Assembly (NCBI GenBank): GCA_964390645.1
Contig: CAYMLL010000303.1
Span: forward strand, 1 to 9,080
Direction: 5' to 3'
DNA from: CAYMLL01 sp964390645
GTDB lineage: Bacteria; Planctomycetota; UBA8108
DNA: 9,080 bases
Positions 1 to 7,431 of this stretch are shown in pieces. The position numbers and the translations under genes are program-made. The notes under the pieces were generated by a model that saw only the letters and a program-made list of their open reading frames with translations, made no database searches and was not told where the DNA came from. The number at the start of each line of letters is the position of its first letter. The stretch's first letter is position 1.

Positions 1-2
1 TC

Positions 3-323
3 GTCACTGCGAGAGGAGCAGACGTCGTCGTTCCACCGACGAAGAGCGCTCGGCTGTCAGGAAGCAGCGCGGCTGGAGCGCCTGCACGAAACGCGACCGT
101 CGAGTCGGTCCACGAACTCGGTCGACGGGAGCGGAAGAAGCGGAGAGGCTATTATCACCAAGCACGAGTCGAGAGCTCCGTCTACCGTACAAGCAGCTCA
201 TCGGTGGGCGATCGAGAAGCCGAAACGCTGCGGCGCAGGAGACGAAGCCCCGGAATCGCCATCAATGTGCTGAACCGAATGCTCGCTCTCGGAGCATCGC
301 GATCGGAGCCGGTTCGGAATTGA
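3..323 (+). pseudogene. IS5-family transposase, C-terminal fragment with two frameshifts
   Basis: This is the C-terminal part of a DDE transposase, cut by the window edge. From base 3 the frame reads through GYYHQARVESSVYR, ending at base 188. The next family residues, YKQLIGG, appear only in the neighbouring frame, as if one T were lost between 188 and 189. That frame continues as RSRSRNAAAQETK. One extra A near 253-254 then returns the reading to the first frame for IAINVLNRMLALGASRSEPVRN and a TGA stop. With the missing T restored, the catalytic-region spacing Glu-x6-Lys (Glu at 171-173, Lys at 191-193) matches the IS5 signature, which supports a true frameshift rather than a wrong frame call. 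The copy is probably inactive unless the shifts are sequencing errors. How much is missing upstream is unknown. Confidence 0.8.
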
Positions 324-355
324 CTGGACAGCGGGTAGACCCGTCGTGTCGTGAA

Positions 356-374
356 GAACCATGCAACAACGCCC
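356..374 (-). repeat. Candidate right terminal inverted repeat of the left IS5 element
   Basis: Read on the minus strand this is GGGCGTTGTTGCATGGTTC. It matches 8834-8852 on the plus strand (GGGCGTTGGTTCATGAATC) at 14 of 19 positions, including the first eight. It lies about 30 bases past the transposase stop, where an IS5-type right end is expected. The opposite orientations of the two copies are those of right and left ends of related elements. Imperfect identity leaves room for chance. Confidence 0.5.
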
Positions 375-633
375 CCCCGCCGTGAACGCACCGGGGGCAG
401 GCGAGATGTTGACTTTTCTTGCACAAGAGCGGACGCTGCACGGCGGGTTCAGGACCTGAGCATCGCCAAGAGTGTCCTTCGATGGCTCCGGTCAGGAACG
501 GGCTCGAGGCGAGTTCTTCTGTCTCTATCCCCGCACATCAAGACGGGACGTCGGGCACACCAGTCGATTCTTCCGGCGTCGTCGCCTTGCGACGCGGGAT
601 TCACGATTCCACCTCATGCGTTCGGAGTTTTCC
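375..633. other. Gene-free leader between the IS remnant and the NTF2-domain gene
   Basis: No frame here gives a recognisable protein. The open frames that cross it are arginine- and serine-rich without domain signature, and the long plus-strand frames only extend the downstream gene backwards. A GC-rich inverted repeat, GCCCCC at 371-376 with GGGGGC at 393-398, straddles the IS end. A TTGACT hexamer sits at about 410-415 just past it and could be a -35 element, but I find no convincing -10 box at the right distance. The promoter of the gene at 634 presumably lies in this stretch. Confidence 0.5.
624..627 (+). promoter_or_regulatory. Shine-Dalgarno GGAG that fixes the start at 634
   Basis: GGAG lies six bases before the ATG at 634. 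The earlier in-frame ATGs at 472 and 616 have no comparable site. The peptide from 634 starts directly with a secretion-signal-like segment, whereas the 472-633 translation looks like non-coding sequence. Confidence 0.65.
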
Positions 634-2070
634 ATGCAGCAGCTCGTCGCCTCGCTTCTGTTACTCGCCGTGACAACTACCACCGGCCTCTCCAGGGAGC
701 TGGCCAGACCGGCTGCCGCAGGCAAGGCCCAGGATGCACAGATCAACAAGGAGTTGGATGCGGCACTCAAGCGATGGGAAAAGGCCTTCAATGCCAAGGA
801 CGCCGCCGGAGTGGCAAGCCTCTATGCCGCGAAAACGAACGTCATCTACGAGGACAACGTTCATCACAGGAACAGGAAGTCGGTGCAAGAGGGGTACGAA
901 ACGCGATTCAAGGAAGAGCCCAATCTGCGCACCGTCATCACGGATGTCGAGCGACTTTTTGTGTCGCCCACCCTGGTGATCGAAACGGGCATCTGGGCAA
1001 ACACAGGCGCGATGGACAGCTCACGGCCAACTCGTGGCAGGTACTCGTGTACGTTGCAGAAGACACAAGGGCGATGGCTCATCATCCACGACCGTTCCTG
1101 GGCCATGCCTCTGGCCGAAGGACGTTCGGACCTCCGGACACGGGATCCGCTGTCGAAGAAAGCACGCGATTTCTTCAAGGCCTTCGCCGCCGACGACAGG
1201 AAGTTCCTGAACGAGATTTTTGCCGACGATGTCGAGGTCTGGATCAACGACGTCAAGGTCACCGGAAAAACTGCCTACCTTGCAAGGGCTCACCACATTG
1301 CCGGCGACCTTTTCAAGAAGCTCAGTTTCGACAAGCTCCACGTTCACACGAACTACTTCAGTGCCAGCGCCCTGGCGTCAGATGGCAAGACGGTGGGCGA
1401 ACTTCACGATGGTCCTGTGGTATGGACAAATGCCTGGTTCGAACTCGGTGCTGTCGGGCGCACCACGAATCGACAGTACGTAATCCGTGATCACCTGGAC
1501 CTGCGCTGGGAAGACGGAAGAATCGTGGAGATGCTGGTCTACGGCGACCCTTCTTTCATGGAAGAGGAAGAGGAGGCATTTCAGGCGGCTCGCAAAGGTG
1601 CCAGAGTGACCCGGAGTGATTTCAAGGAGTTTTCCGAGGCACATGTTGGCTCGTGGACTGGCCAGGTGACATCGGTCATCAGCGATGCCGATGTGGGTAA
1701 GGGAGGGAAGAGTTCTACCTACAGGTGGGAGTCACGGCTGTCGGATGATGGCAGGGCGATGACCATGAAGGGTGTCGGCCCCGATTCAACAGGGCGGGTC
1801 TTGTTCTATCTCGATGCCGCAGCCGGAAAAATCCGCTCCTCTGGTGTCAGTTCCGGAGGAGTGGTCAATCAACAAACGGTTCATCGAGCCGGAAAAAACA
1901 AGTGGACCCGTCGCACCCACCAGACGGCGCCGGATGGGAGCACGAGTGAATTCCGGTCCGTTCTGACTTTCTCTGAGAACGGAAGCCAGCTCACAATTGT
2001 GATCCACGGCAAGAACGCCGACGGGGGTGCCACGAAGCAGACAAACGTCTGGCGACGAACCGGCGAATAG
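634..2070 (+). CDS. Secreted protein with two SnoaL/NTF2-like domains and a DUF1579-like domain
   Basis: The product has 478 residues. Residues 1-20 (MQQLVASLLLLAVTTTTGLS) form a signal-peptide-like segment. Residues about 36-158 look like a DUF4440/SnoaL-type NTF2 fold: a first helix rich in Ala, Lys and Trp, the phrase NAKDAAGVASLYAA, and the strand-like RGRYSCTLQKTQGRWLIIHDRSW. Residues about 175-305 look like a second copy, starting KKARDFFKAFAADDRKFLNEIFADDVEVW and ending RWEDGRIVEMLVYGD. A Glu-rich linker (about 309-315) leads to residues about 330-474, which start VGSWTGQVTS and resemble the DUF1579/lipocalin-like stress domains. NTF2-like folds serve as small-molecule-binding or enzymatic pockets; no substrate can be read from the sequence. 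The gene stands alone on the plus strand and converges with the minus-strand operon. Domain calls are by eye: the first two fairly firm, the third tentative. Confidence 0.8.
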   Translation: MQQLVASLLLLAVTTTTGLSRELARPAAAGKAQDAQINKELDAALKRWEKAFNAKDAAGVASLYAAKTNVIYEDNVHHRNRKSVQEGYETRFKEEPNLRTVITDVERLFVSPTLVIETGIWANTGAMDSSRPTRGRYSCTLQKTQGRWLIIHDRSWAMPLAEGRSDLRTRDPLSKKARDFFKAFAADDRKFLNEIFADDVEVWINDVKVTGKTAYLARAHHIAGDLFKKLSFDKLHVHTNYFSASALASDGKTVGELHDGPVVWTNAWFELGAVGRTTNRQYVIRDHLDLRWEDGRIVEMLVYGDPSFMEEEEEAFQAARKGARVTRSDFKEFSEAHVGSWTGQVTSVISDADVGKGGKSSTYRWESRLSDDGRAMTMKGVGPDSTGRVLFYLDAAAGKIRSSGVSSGGVVNQQTVHRAGKNKWTRRTHQTAPDGSTSEFRSVLTFSENGSQLTIVIHGKNADGGATKQTNVWRRTGE

Positions 2071-2130
2071 TCGGCCTCGCGGTGATTCACGAGATGGCGA
2101 CTCCAGCCTCACGACTCATGGCACGGTGGA

Positions 2131-2152
2131 TTGCCGCCATGCCTGGTGGCAG
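2131..2152 (+). terminator. Possible stem-loop between the convergent genes
   Basis: GCCGCCA (2133-2139) pairs with TGGTGGC (2144-2150) around a four-base TGCC loop with one G-U pair, and the flanking T and A extend the stem. It lies about 60 bases past the stop of the NTF2-domain gene. No T-run follows, so an intrinsic terminator is only a possibility. The rest of 2071-2333 shows no supportable gene. It also contains a 10-base perfect palindrome, CTCGATCGAG, at 2319-2328, five bases beyond the stop of the DUF1552 gene. Confidence 0.3.
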
Positions 2153-2333
2153 CCCTCGTGCTGGCTGATATCCCTGGCTGCTGCCTCCGGCAGGCCTGAC
2201 CCGACCTCTCCGTCCGAGGCGGAAGCTCGTCGATTCTCGCGAAGTGGACTCCGTGACCTCGTCCCGTCCAAGAACTCCATCACGCGGCGTCGAACGGGCG
2301 CGTTCACGTCCGAATCAGCTCGATCGAGTCCTG

Positions 2334-3662
2334 CTAAGCCAGGATTTCAGACAGGACGCCCTTCGATTCCTTGAATCTCTCAACCGGGCAACCCATCTGG
2401 CGGAGGATCGTCAGGTAGAGATCCGACGCCGACTTGGTGTCGCCCTTCCACTTCAAGTGCTGGCCGTGCTTGAAGCCCAGCTTCTTGCCACCGGCGAGCA
2501 GCATCGGAAAGCTCTTCCCGGAGTGAGAACTGATCTGCGAGCCGCCCATCATCAGAACGGTGTGGTCGAGCAGCGTGCCATCCTTCGACTCGATGGCTTT
2601 GAGCTTGTCTACCAAGCGTGCCAGCGCCGCGGAGTAGAGCTGGTCGCGAGCGGCTAGCACCCTGGAGTCCGGGCCGCTACGACCCCCGCCGCCTTTGTGG
2701 TGGTAGTCATGGGCACCGCGAAGCTTGGCACCGAACTTCTTGGCCCAGTCCTGATACTCGGTGTAATTCGGTCCGGCCTCGCCGCCGAGAGATTGTGTGA
2801 CCACGCGTGTCATGTCGGTCTGGAAGGCGAGCGCGATCATGTCCATCATCAACTCGATGTGATCAACCATGCTGTTCTTGGTCCTGGACTCGAGCCGAAC
2901 GACCTTCTCGTCGAACTTCGGCCGACCTTGATCAAGAATCTTGTCTCCCTGGGTCAGTCGTTTCTCGACGTCGCGGATCGCATCCAGATACTGTTCGATT
3001 CTCTGTTGATCGATGTAGCCAAGACGACGCTTCAAATCGTTGACCGATCCGACGGCGGTATCGAGAACACTCCTGTCCAGAGCCAAGCGCTCCTTGGCCA
3101 GCTTGACCTGCGCCTTGTCGGACGGCGGAAACAGTCGCTCGAATATTTCGCGATAGTTGGCGGTCGCGGGGATGTCCGCACCGAGTCCGTTGCGCGAGAG
3201 CGTGGCCTTGCCGACGCCGGAGGTCCAGGACAATGTGAGCGATGGCAAATAGGTCTGGCCGATGTACTTGGCGGCCACCTGGTCCATGGAAACCGTGTTG
3301 GTGATCGTTCCCGGCGTCAGGTTGATGTTGTGACCGGTCAACCAGTTGTAGGCGTGCGGGTGACCACTGATGCGGCCTTCGATGTGCGACAGACCGGTCA
3401 GCAAAGTGAACTGATCGCGGTGCTTCTCCAGCGGCTTGTGCGAGGGCGCGATCGTGTAGTCAGAACCGGTCTCCTTCGGATACCACCCCGAAGGGACGAT
3501 GGCGCCGGGAACGTAGAAACAGGCCAGACGCGACGGGTCGACCTTGCCGGCTGCGGCGGCAAGGGTCCTGGAGCCCATGATCTCCAGGTACGGCAACGCG
3601 ATGGCGGCACCGAAACCTCGGAGAAGACCACGCCTGGAAAGTTCGAATCGTCTGCCGCTCAT
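2334..3662 (-). CDS. DUF1552 domain protein with Tat-type signal
   Basis: The product has 442 residues, close to the usual family length. The N-terminus has a twin-arginine motif, SRRGLLRG at residues 9-16, followed by a moderately hydrophobic stretch (GFGAAIALPYLEIMG), which predicts folded export by Tat. Family landmarks follow: ACFYVPGAIVPSGWYP (about 47-62), LLTGLSHIEGRISGHPHAYNWLTG (about 87-110), a helical middle with VEKRL, and the C-terminal pattern HTVLMMGGSQISSHSG, then SASDLYLTILRQMGCPVERF. Its biochemical function is not known; the family is typically found beside DUF1592-type genes, as here. The start is supported by AGGAG at 3670-3674, seven bases upstream. It is the last gene of the probable operon, 58 bp after the DUF1592-type gene. 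Family assignment is firm, role unknown. Confidence 0.93.
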   Translation of the reverse strand: MSGRRFELSRRGLLRGFGAAIALPYLEIMGSRTLAAAAGKVDPSRLACFYVPGAIVPSGWYPKETGSDYTIAPSHKPLEKHRDQFTLLTGLSHIEGRISGHPHAYNWLTGHNINLTPGTITNTVSMDQVAAKYIGQTYLPSLTLSWTSGVGKATLSRNGLGADIPATANYREIFERLFPPSDKAQVKLAKERLALDRSVLDTAVGSVNDLKRRLGYIDQQRIEQYLDAIRDVEKRLTQGDKILDQGRPKFDEKVVRLESRTKNSMVDHIELMMDMIALAFQTDMTRVVTQSLGGEAGPNYTEYQDWAKKFGAKLRGAHDYHHKGGGGRSGPDSRVLAARDQLYSAALARLVDKLKAIESKDGTLLDHTVLMMGGSQISSHSGKSFPMLLAGGKKLGFKHGQHLKWKGDTKSASDLYLTILRQMGCPVERFKESKGVLSEILA

Positions 3663-3720
3663 CAGCGAGCTCCTGGTCAGTTACGAGCAGACGCGCGGGC
3701 GGCTGCTGACACCCACGAGT

Positions 3721-6252
3721 CTATTCGAGAAACACCTTTGATCGAATCAATGCCTTCAACGAATCCCGCATGCGATAGCCGGTTTCGGCTGCTCGATCCA
3801 TGATCGATTCGATCTGGGTCAGATCGTCGATCTCCGGCTTCCGTCCCGTGCCGTAGAGCAGGAGGTTCTTCATCACGCCGCGCATCAAGTCCCGGGCATA
3901 GTGTTTGGAGATCACATCCTTGAACTGCGAGTACGTCTTGAAGGTCTCGCCGCGTGGCAACTGTCCGGTCGTGTCGAGCGGCCTCGACTTGCCTTTGCCA
4001 TACCACTCGACCTTGCCGTCGATCTCGTTTCGCACGTACTGCTCATACTCCACCTCGCGCCAACGACCGCTCAGATCGAAGTTCTGAAACGCGAAACCGA
4101 TCGGATCCATCTTCTCGTGGCAGACCGAACAGTCGGCATCTTCCTGATGCTGCTTCAGGAGCTGCCGCGCGGTTTTTCCACGGTTCTTCCCGTCCGAGGG
4201 TACGAGTTCCGGAACTTCCAGGGGCGGTGGCGGTGGCGGATCGTCAAGAATGTGGCGCATCGTCCACGCACCGCGGTAGATCACCCAGTTTTCCCCCATC
4301 CACGTGAGCATAGACTGAATCCCGCCGTGGCCGAGGATTCCCCCGCCACGCGGATCGTCCTTCTTCAAACGCACCTTCCGGAGCTCACTGCCCTCGATCG
4401 GCTCGTGCCCGTAGAAACGAGCGAGAATGTCGTTCGACATCGCCCAGTCGCTGTCTACGAGTTCCTTCGCGGGTTTGTTGTCGACAAAGAGTTGACGGAC
4501 ATACGCGACCGTCTCGGCCCGCATCGAATCGCGAAGATGGCGACCGAACTGAAAATCCTGGTTCTTGATGCTGCGCATCGCGATGGTGATCGGCTGGCCG
4601 ATCTCCAGCCACTGTGTCACGAACGGCTTGAAAAACGCACGGCTTCGAGGGTCGGCGATCAATCGATCGACCTGGGCATCGAGGGTCTTCGGATCCCTGA
4701 GCTTGCTCGCCTTCGCGAGATCGCGAAGCGTCTTGTCCGGCGGCGACCCGATCAGCATGAAGCTCAAACGCGATGCGATTGCGTGTTGAGCGATGCCAGT
4801 GTCTCTGTCTGCCACGGAGGCGTGGTATCGAAACGGCCCGCTCATCAACACAGATTGAAACGTTGCGCGCAGCGCGTCGTCGAACGTCATCTGCTGCGCT
4901 CTCAACTTGCGATAGAGTCCGAGGAAGTGGCTCACTTCGGTGCGTTTCACGGGACGGCGCCACGCGCGTTCCATCCAGATGGACAGCAGCTTTTCTGCGC
5001 TTTTCACCGAGTCGTCGAGTTTGCCCACTTCCACCCCCCACGATTCCGGGGGCCAGGCCGCGACGTGGTTCGGCTCGAAGGTCATCTGCTGCAACAAGGT
5101 GTACGGCACCGGATGCTCGAGCGGGTTCTTGATCTTCTTACGGTCGTAGAGCGGCTTGTAGATCCTGGTGCCCGGCGGAACTCTCTCGCCCGGTTTGGTG
5201 CGCGTGTCGTTGCGGAAGCCCTTGACCTCGTAGGGCAACTCCACCAGGCTCCGGAAACGGATGCGGATTCTCTTGTTTCGGTCCGGGGGCAGCTCGTCGA
5301 GTTGAACGTCGAACGTGAACGTCCGGGGTTTGTCGAATGTTCCCGTGACGTCGAAATACCCGGTGTTCTGGCCCGGAACTTTCATATTCAGGTGCGGTGT
5401 GGGCAATCCCTTCATGCCCTCGGGCACCGAAACGACGAACGTCACGCGGGCCACGCCCTTGGGCGGAGCGTCGGGCGTCGGGATTTCGATGGAAGATTCG
5501 CTGCCGCCTTTGAGCCAACCTGGCGAGAGCAGAACGCCTTTCTGTTTGAGGTCATGGCCCTTGAGACGGACGCGGTAACCGTGCTCCTTCCGCCACCGCT
5601 CGACCTCACGCTTGGGGTGCTTTTCCTGACGCAGGTCACCGGTCAGTTTCAATCCCGCTGGTTCCAGAAACCGGATGGCGTCCACCGCACGACGTGTGAT
5701 CTTCATGACTCGCGCCACCGAGTCGGCCGCATCCTGTAAACCGTCAGCACCGGTGTCGAAACCGTCGACCTTGCCGTCGGCTGGAAGCATCGAGGCGTAG
5801 TCCACCTGTAGCCCGGTCAAATCCTGCAAGGCCGCGGACAGCTCACGCCTGTTGAGACGGCGTGTCCTTCCTGATCGAGACGCGCGCTGCCGAGCAACGA
5901 TCCAGGACGCCACGCGCGCCCTGCCCGACGCGGAGGGCTGGGGCTCTTTCTCGGGAGGCATCTCCCCATGGACCAGCGCCTCGTACACCTTGGTCCACAG
6001 CGCGCGGTTTTCGGATCGGTACGTCGTCAACCGGTCCAACCGAATTCGGGACTTCTGCTTCTTCGGGCCGTGGCATCGGAAGCAGTGAGTCTCGAGGAAC
6101 GGCTGGACGCGCTTCGCGAAGCCGGTCTTGTCAGGCCCCGTCTTGTCAGACGCTGTATGCGCAAGCGTCGATCCCGAGCTCGAGATCGCCGCGACCAGGC
6201 CGACCAGCCAACACGCGTCCTGGAGGGGTCGAAACTTCATCAGCAAGACCAT
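3721..6252 (-). CDS. DUF1592-type multidomain protein with planctomycete cytochrome c-like domain
   Basis: The product has 843 residues. A signal-like hydrophobic segment covers about 12-33. A planctomycete cytochrome c-like domain follows at about 46-105, with the haem-binding motif C57-F-R-C60-H61 and the late phrase HGEMPPEKEPQP. DUF1587 lies at about 131-195 (RRLNRRELSAALQDLTGL). A beta-rich central part of about 225-345 could be a binding domain. DUF1595 is at about 420-480, DUF1592 at about 485-612, DUF1588 at about 632-735 and DUF1585 at about 770-842. In DUF1588 the polyproline DPPPPPPLEV and a second C708-S-V-C711-H712 motif are family hallmarks. The protein is predicted to be extracytoplasmic and may carry one or two c-type haems; its reaction is unknown. 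The start at 6252 has AGGAG at 6256-6260, only three bases away. The Met at 6240 is an alternative but lies 15 bases from that site. The gene begins 25 bp after the WD40 gene. Confidence 0.93.
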   Translation of the reverse strand: MVLLMKFRPLQDACWLVGLVAAISSSGSTLAHTASDKTGPDKTGFAKRVQPFLETHCFRCHGPKKQKSRIRLDRLTTYRSENRALWTKVYEALVHGEMPPEKEPQPSASGRARVASWIVARQRASRSGRTRRLNRRELSAALQDLTGLQVDYASMLPADGKVDGFDTGADGLQDAADSVARVMKITRRAVDAIRFLEPAGLKLTGDLRQEKHPKREVERWRKEHGYRVRLKGHDLKQKGVLLSPGWLKGGSESSIEIPTPDAPPKGVARVTFVVSVPEGMKGLPTPHLNMKVPGQNTGYFDVTGTFDKPRTFTFDVQLDELPPDRNKRIRIRFRSLVELPYEVKGFRNDTRTKPGERVPPGTRIYKPLYDRKKIKNPLEHPVPYTLLQQMTFEPNHVAAWPPESWGVEVGKLDDSVKSAEKLLSIWMERAWRRPVKRTEVSHFLGLYRKLRAQQMTFDDALRATFQSVLMSGPFRYHASVADRDTGIAQHAIASRLSFMLIGSPPDKTLRDLAKASKLRDPKTLDAQVDRLIADPRSRAFFKPFVTQWLEIGQPITIAMRSIKNQDFQFGRHLRDSMRAETVAYVRQLFVDNKPAKELVDSDWAMSNDILARFYGHEPIEGSELRKVRLKKDDPRGGGILGHGGIQSMLTWMGENWVIYRGAWTMRHILDDPPPPPPLEVPELVPSDGKNRGKTARQLLKQHQEDADCSVCHEKMDPIGFAFQNFDLSGRWREVEYEQYVRNEIDGKVEWYGKGKSRPLDTTGQLPRGETFKTYSQFKDVISKHYARDLMRGVMKNLLLYGTGRKPEIDDLTQIESIMDRAAETGYRMRDSLKALIRSKVFLE

Positions 6253-6277
6253 CTACTCCTACGACGCTCAGAGCGGA

Positions 6278-7249
6278 TCACTGCAAGGACCAGATCAAGA
6301 CCGTCGAGTTGCTCGCCGCAGCGACCCGCTCGCCATCCGAGCTGACAGCGATCGATGTGATTTCATCCGGCGCGCCGCGCAAGATCCGGAGGACCTCTCC
6401 CGTCTTCGCATCCCAGATCCGCACCGATCGGTCATCGCTTCCCGAAAAGACGCGACTGCCATCGGGAGAGAACCTCACCGAAGCCACGCCGCCCTGATGG
6501 CCTGTAAACGTCGCGAGCTCTTCTGCACGGGCAAGGTCCCACAGCTTGATTTCGTTTTCCCCGTCGCCAGACACGACGTACTGACCATCGGGGGAAAACG
6601 CCACGGAGTGGATCGCGCCCCGGTGGCCGAGCATCGTCGCCGTGGGGCTGCCGTCCTCCGCGTCCCAGAGCTTGAGAATCTTGTCGCCGTCGGCGGAAAC
6701 CAGCAGGGTGCCATCGGGAGAAACGGCGACCGAGCTTATGTCGTATTCGTTGTCATGCGTGCGGTCGTAGATCGACTCGCCGGAGACGGAGCCCCACACT
6801 CGGAACGTATCGTCGCCGGACCCGGACACTATGCGCTTGCCGTCCGGGCTGAAGATCACCGAAGTGATGTTCTCCTGGTGACCTTCCAGAGTCCGCAGGG
6901 TCTTCCCGCTGGCGTCGCGAACCTTGAGGGTCTGGTCCCAACTCCCCGTCGCCATCCACTCGCCATCGCGACTGAACGCGACCGCCGTCACGCCACCGGC
7001 GTGATCATTGACCGAGGTGATCTGTTGGCCACTTTGAGCGTTCCAAAGGATCAAGGCACCGTCGTCCCCTCCCGTAGCGATCTGCTTTCCATCGGGTGAG
7101 AACGCGACGCAGGCAACCCACCCCTCGTGGGCGTGGAGAACCCGAGGCGATGCGTTCGCCTTAGACGGCACCTGCTTCGGAGGCACCTGCTTTGGAGGCA
7201 CAGCACAAGCTGGCAAGCAGAGAAGTGAGATGAGCAGAACTCGGCGCAT
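6278..7249 (-). CDS. Seven-bladed WD40 repeat lipoprotein
   Basis: The product has 323 residues. The first 15, MRRVLLISLLCLPAC, look like a lipoprotein signal with Cys15 as the lipidated residue; Pro at the -2 position is unusual, so this is probable rather than certain. A short linker repeats PPKQV. Seven WD40 repeats then fill about residues 38-323, with GH-like starts near 40, 82, 123, 165, 208, 250 and 292. Their inner strands mostly read VAFSPDG and they end in LW/IWD-type pairs. Seven repeats make one closed propeller, so the protein appears complete. Propellers are protein-binding scaffolds, and here it may organise the two exported proteins encoded directly downstream; this is inference from gene order. 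The start codon immediately follows the TGA of the small frame upstream. Its own ribosome site is weak (AGGG nine bases before the ATG), suggesting translational coupling. Confidence 0.9.
   Translation of the reverse strand: MRRVLLISLLCLPACAVPPKQVPPKQVPSKANASPRVLHAHEGWVACVAFSPDGKQIATGGDDGALILWNAQSGQQITSVNDHAGGVTAVAFSRDGEWMATGSWDQTLKVRDASGKTLRTLEGHQENITSVIFSPDGKRIVSGSGDDTFRVWGSVSGESIYDRTHDNEYDISSVAVSPDGTLLVSADGDKILKLWDAEDGSPTATMLGHRGAIHSVAFSPDGQYVVSGDGENEIKLWDLARAEELATFTGHQGGVASVRFSPDGSRVFSGSDDRSVRIWDAKTGEVLRILRGAPDEITSIAVSSDGERVAAASNSTVLIWSLQ
7167..7196 (-). repeat. Tandem 15-base repeat in the WD40 lipoprotein linker
   Basis: Two adjacent 15-base units, GGCACCTGCTTCGGA at 7167-7181 and GGCACCTGCTTTGGA at 7182-7196 (plus-strand reading), differ at one base. 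Partial further similarity follows (GGCAC at 7197). They encode repeated PPKQV in the linker between the lipidated Cys and the propeller, so copy number could change linker length without a frameshift. Confidence 0.85.
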
Positions 7250-7417
7250 TCAGTCAGGCCCTGTTCTCTTGAAGACCAACGATTCCCACTCCATGGTTTC
7301 TACTGGCATGGCCTCTGAAGGATATCCCAGCGTCACAGCGATGGAACCGTGGAGCTTGCGCTCGTGCTCGGCGAACAAGGACGTGAATTCTTCAGGATCG
7401 GCGACAATGGCGTTCAC
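7250..7417 (-). CDS. Unrecognised 55-residue open frame just upstream of the WD40 gene
   Basis: This frame opens with GTG at 7417 and ends with TGA at 7250-7252. That TGA directly precedes the WD40 ATG in the same reading frame. The peptide begins VNAIVADPEEFTSLFAEHE and ends METMEWESLVFKRTGPD. It is acidic and has balanced composition, with two Phe in the first half, ordinary Leu and Val content and no Arg/Ser runs. This looks more like real protein than the shadow frames nearby. It has no signal peptide or membrane segment. The purine stretch AGAGAGAA before GTG is a weak ribosome site, and an in-frame TAG nine bases upstream rules out a longer start. I do not recognise a family. It could be a true small protein coupled to WD40 translation, or the surviving C-terminus of a decayed gene, since the neighbouring gene is also broken. 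Confidence 0.45.
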   Translation of the reverse strand: MNAIVADPEEFTSLFAEHERKLHGSIAVTLGYPSEAMPVETMEWESLVFKRTGPD

Positions 7418-7431
7418 TTCTCTCTAACTTG

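Larger units (their letters stand above)
1..374 (+). mobile_element. 3' end of a degenerate IS5-family insertion sequence
   Basis: This is the right-hand part of an insertion sequence whose left part lies outside the window. It holds a transposase C-terminus with a stop at 321-323, then about 30 bases, then a candidate terminal inverted repeat at 356-374. The short distance from stop codon to element end fits IS5-family architecture. The boundary at 374 is inferred from similarity between this end and the left end of the second element near 8834, and from a general resemblance to IS903-type ends (GG, then TTGTTG, then AT). A target-site duplication cannot be checked because the other end is missing. 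The family call rests on the transposase; the exact end is less certain. Confidence 0.65.

Noticed and set aside
472..633. A 54-residue extension of the NTF2-domain protein to an upstream ATG
   Set aside because: The extension is Arg/Ser-rich, would bury the signal peptide, and has no ribosome site, whereas GGAG precedes the ATG at 634.
351..1490. A 379-codon plus-strand open frame
   Set aside because: It overlaps the NTF2-domain gene in another frame and is rich in Arg, Gly and Cys without motifs; the overlapping frame has clear domains and a signal peptide.
2181..2193. A small hairpin CTGCC-TCC-GGCAG
   Set aside because: A five-base stem with a three-base loop and no T-run is common by chance in GC-rich DNA.
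2094..2210. A possible decayed lipoprotein leader (MARWIAAM, then LVAALVLADIPGC in the next frame)
   Set aside because: It needs an assumed frameshift, stops soon after in both frames, and nothing downstream resembles a protein family.
2697..3803. A 368-codon plus-strand open frame
   Set aside because: It is antisense to the DUF1552 gene and the start of its neighbour, with no recognisable domain or signal.
3901..5739. A 612-codon plus-strand open frame
   Set aside because: It lies wholly antisense to the well-supported DUF1592-type gene, is rich in Arg, His and Leu with no family features, and is the usual antisense shadow of a GC-rich codon pattern.
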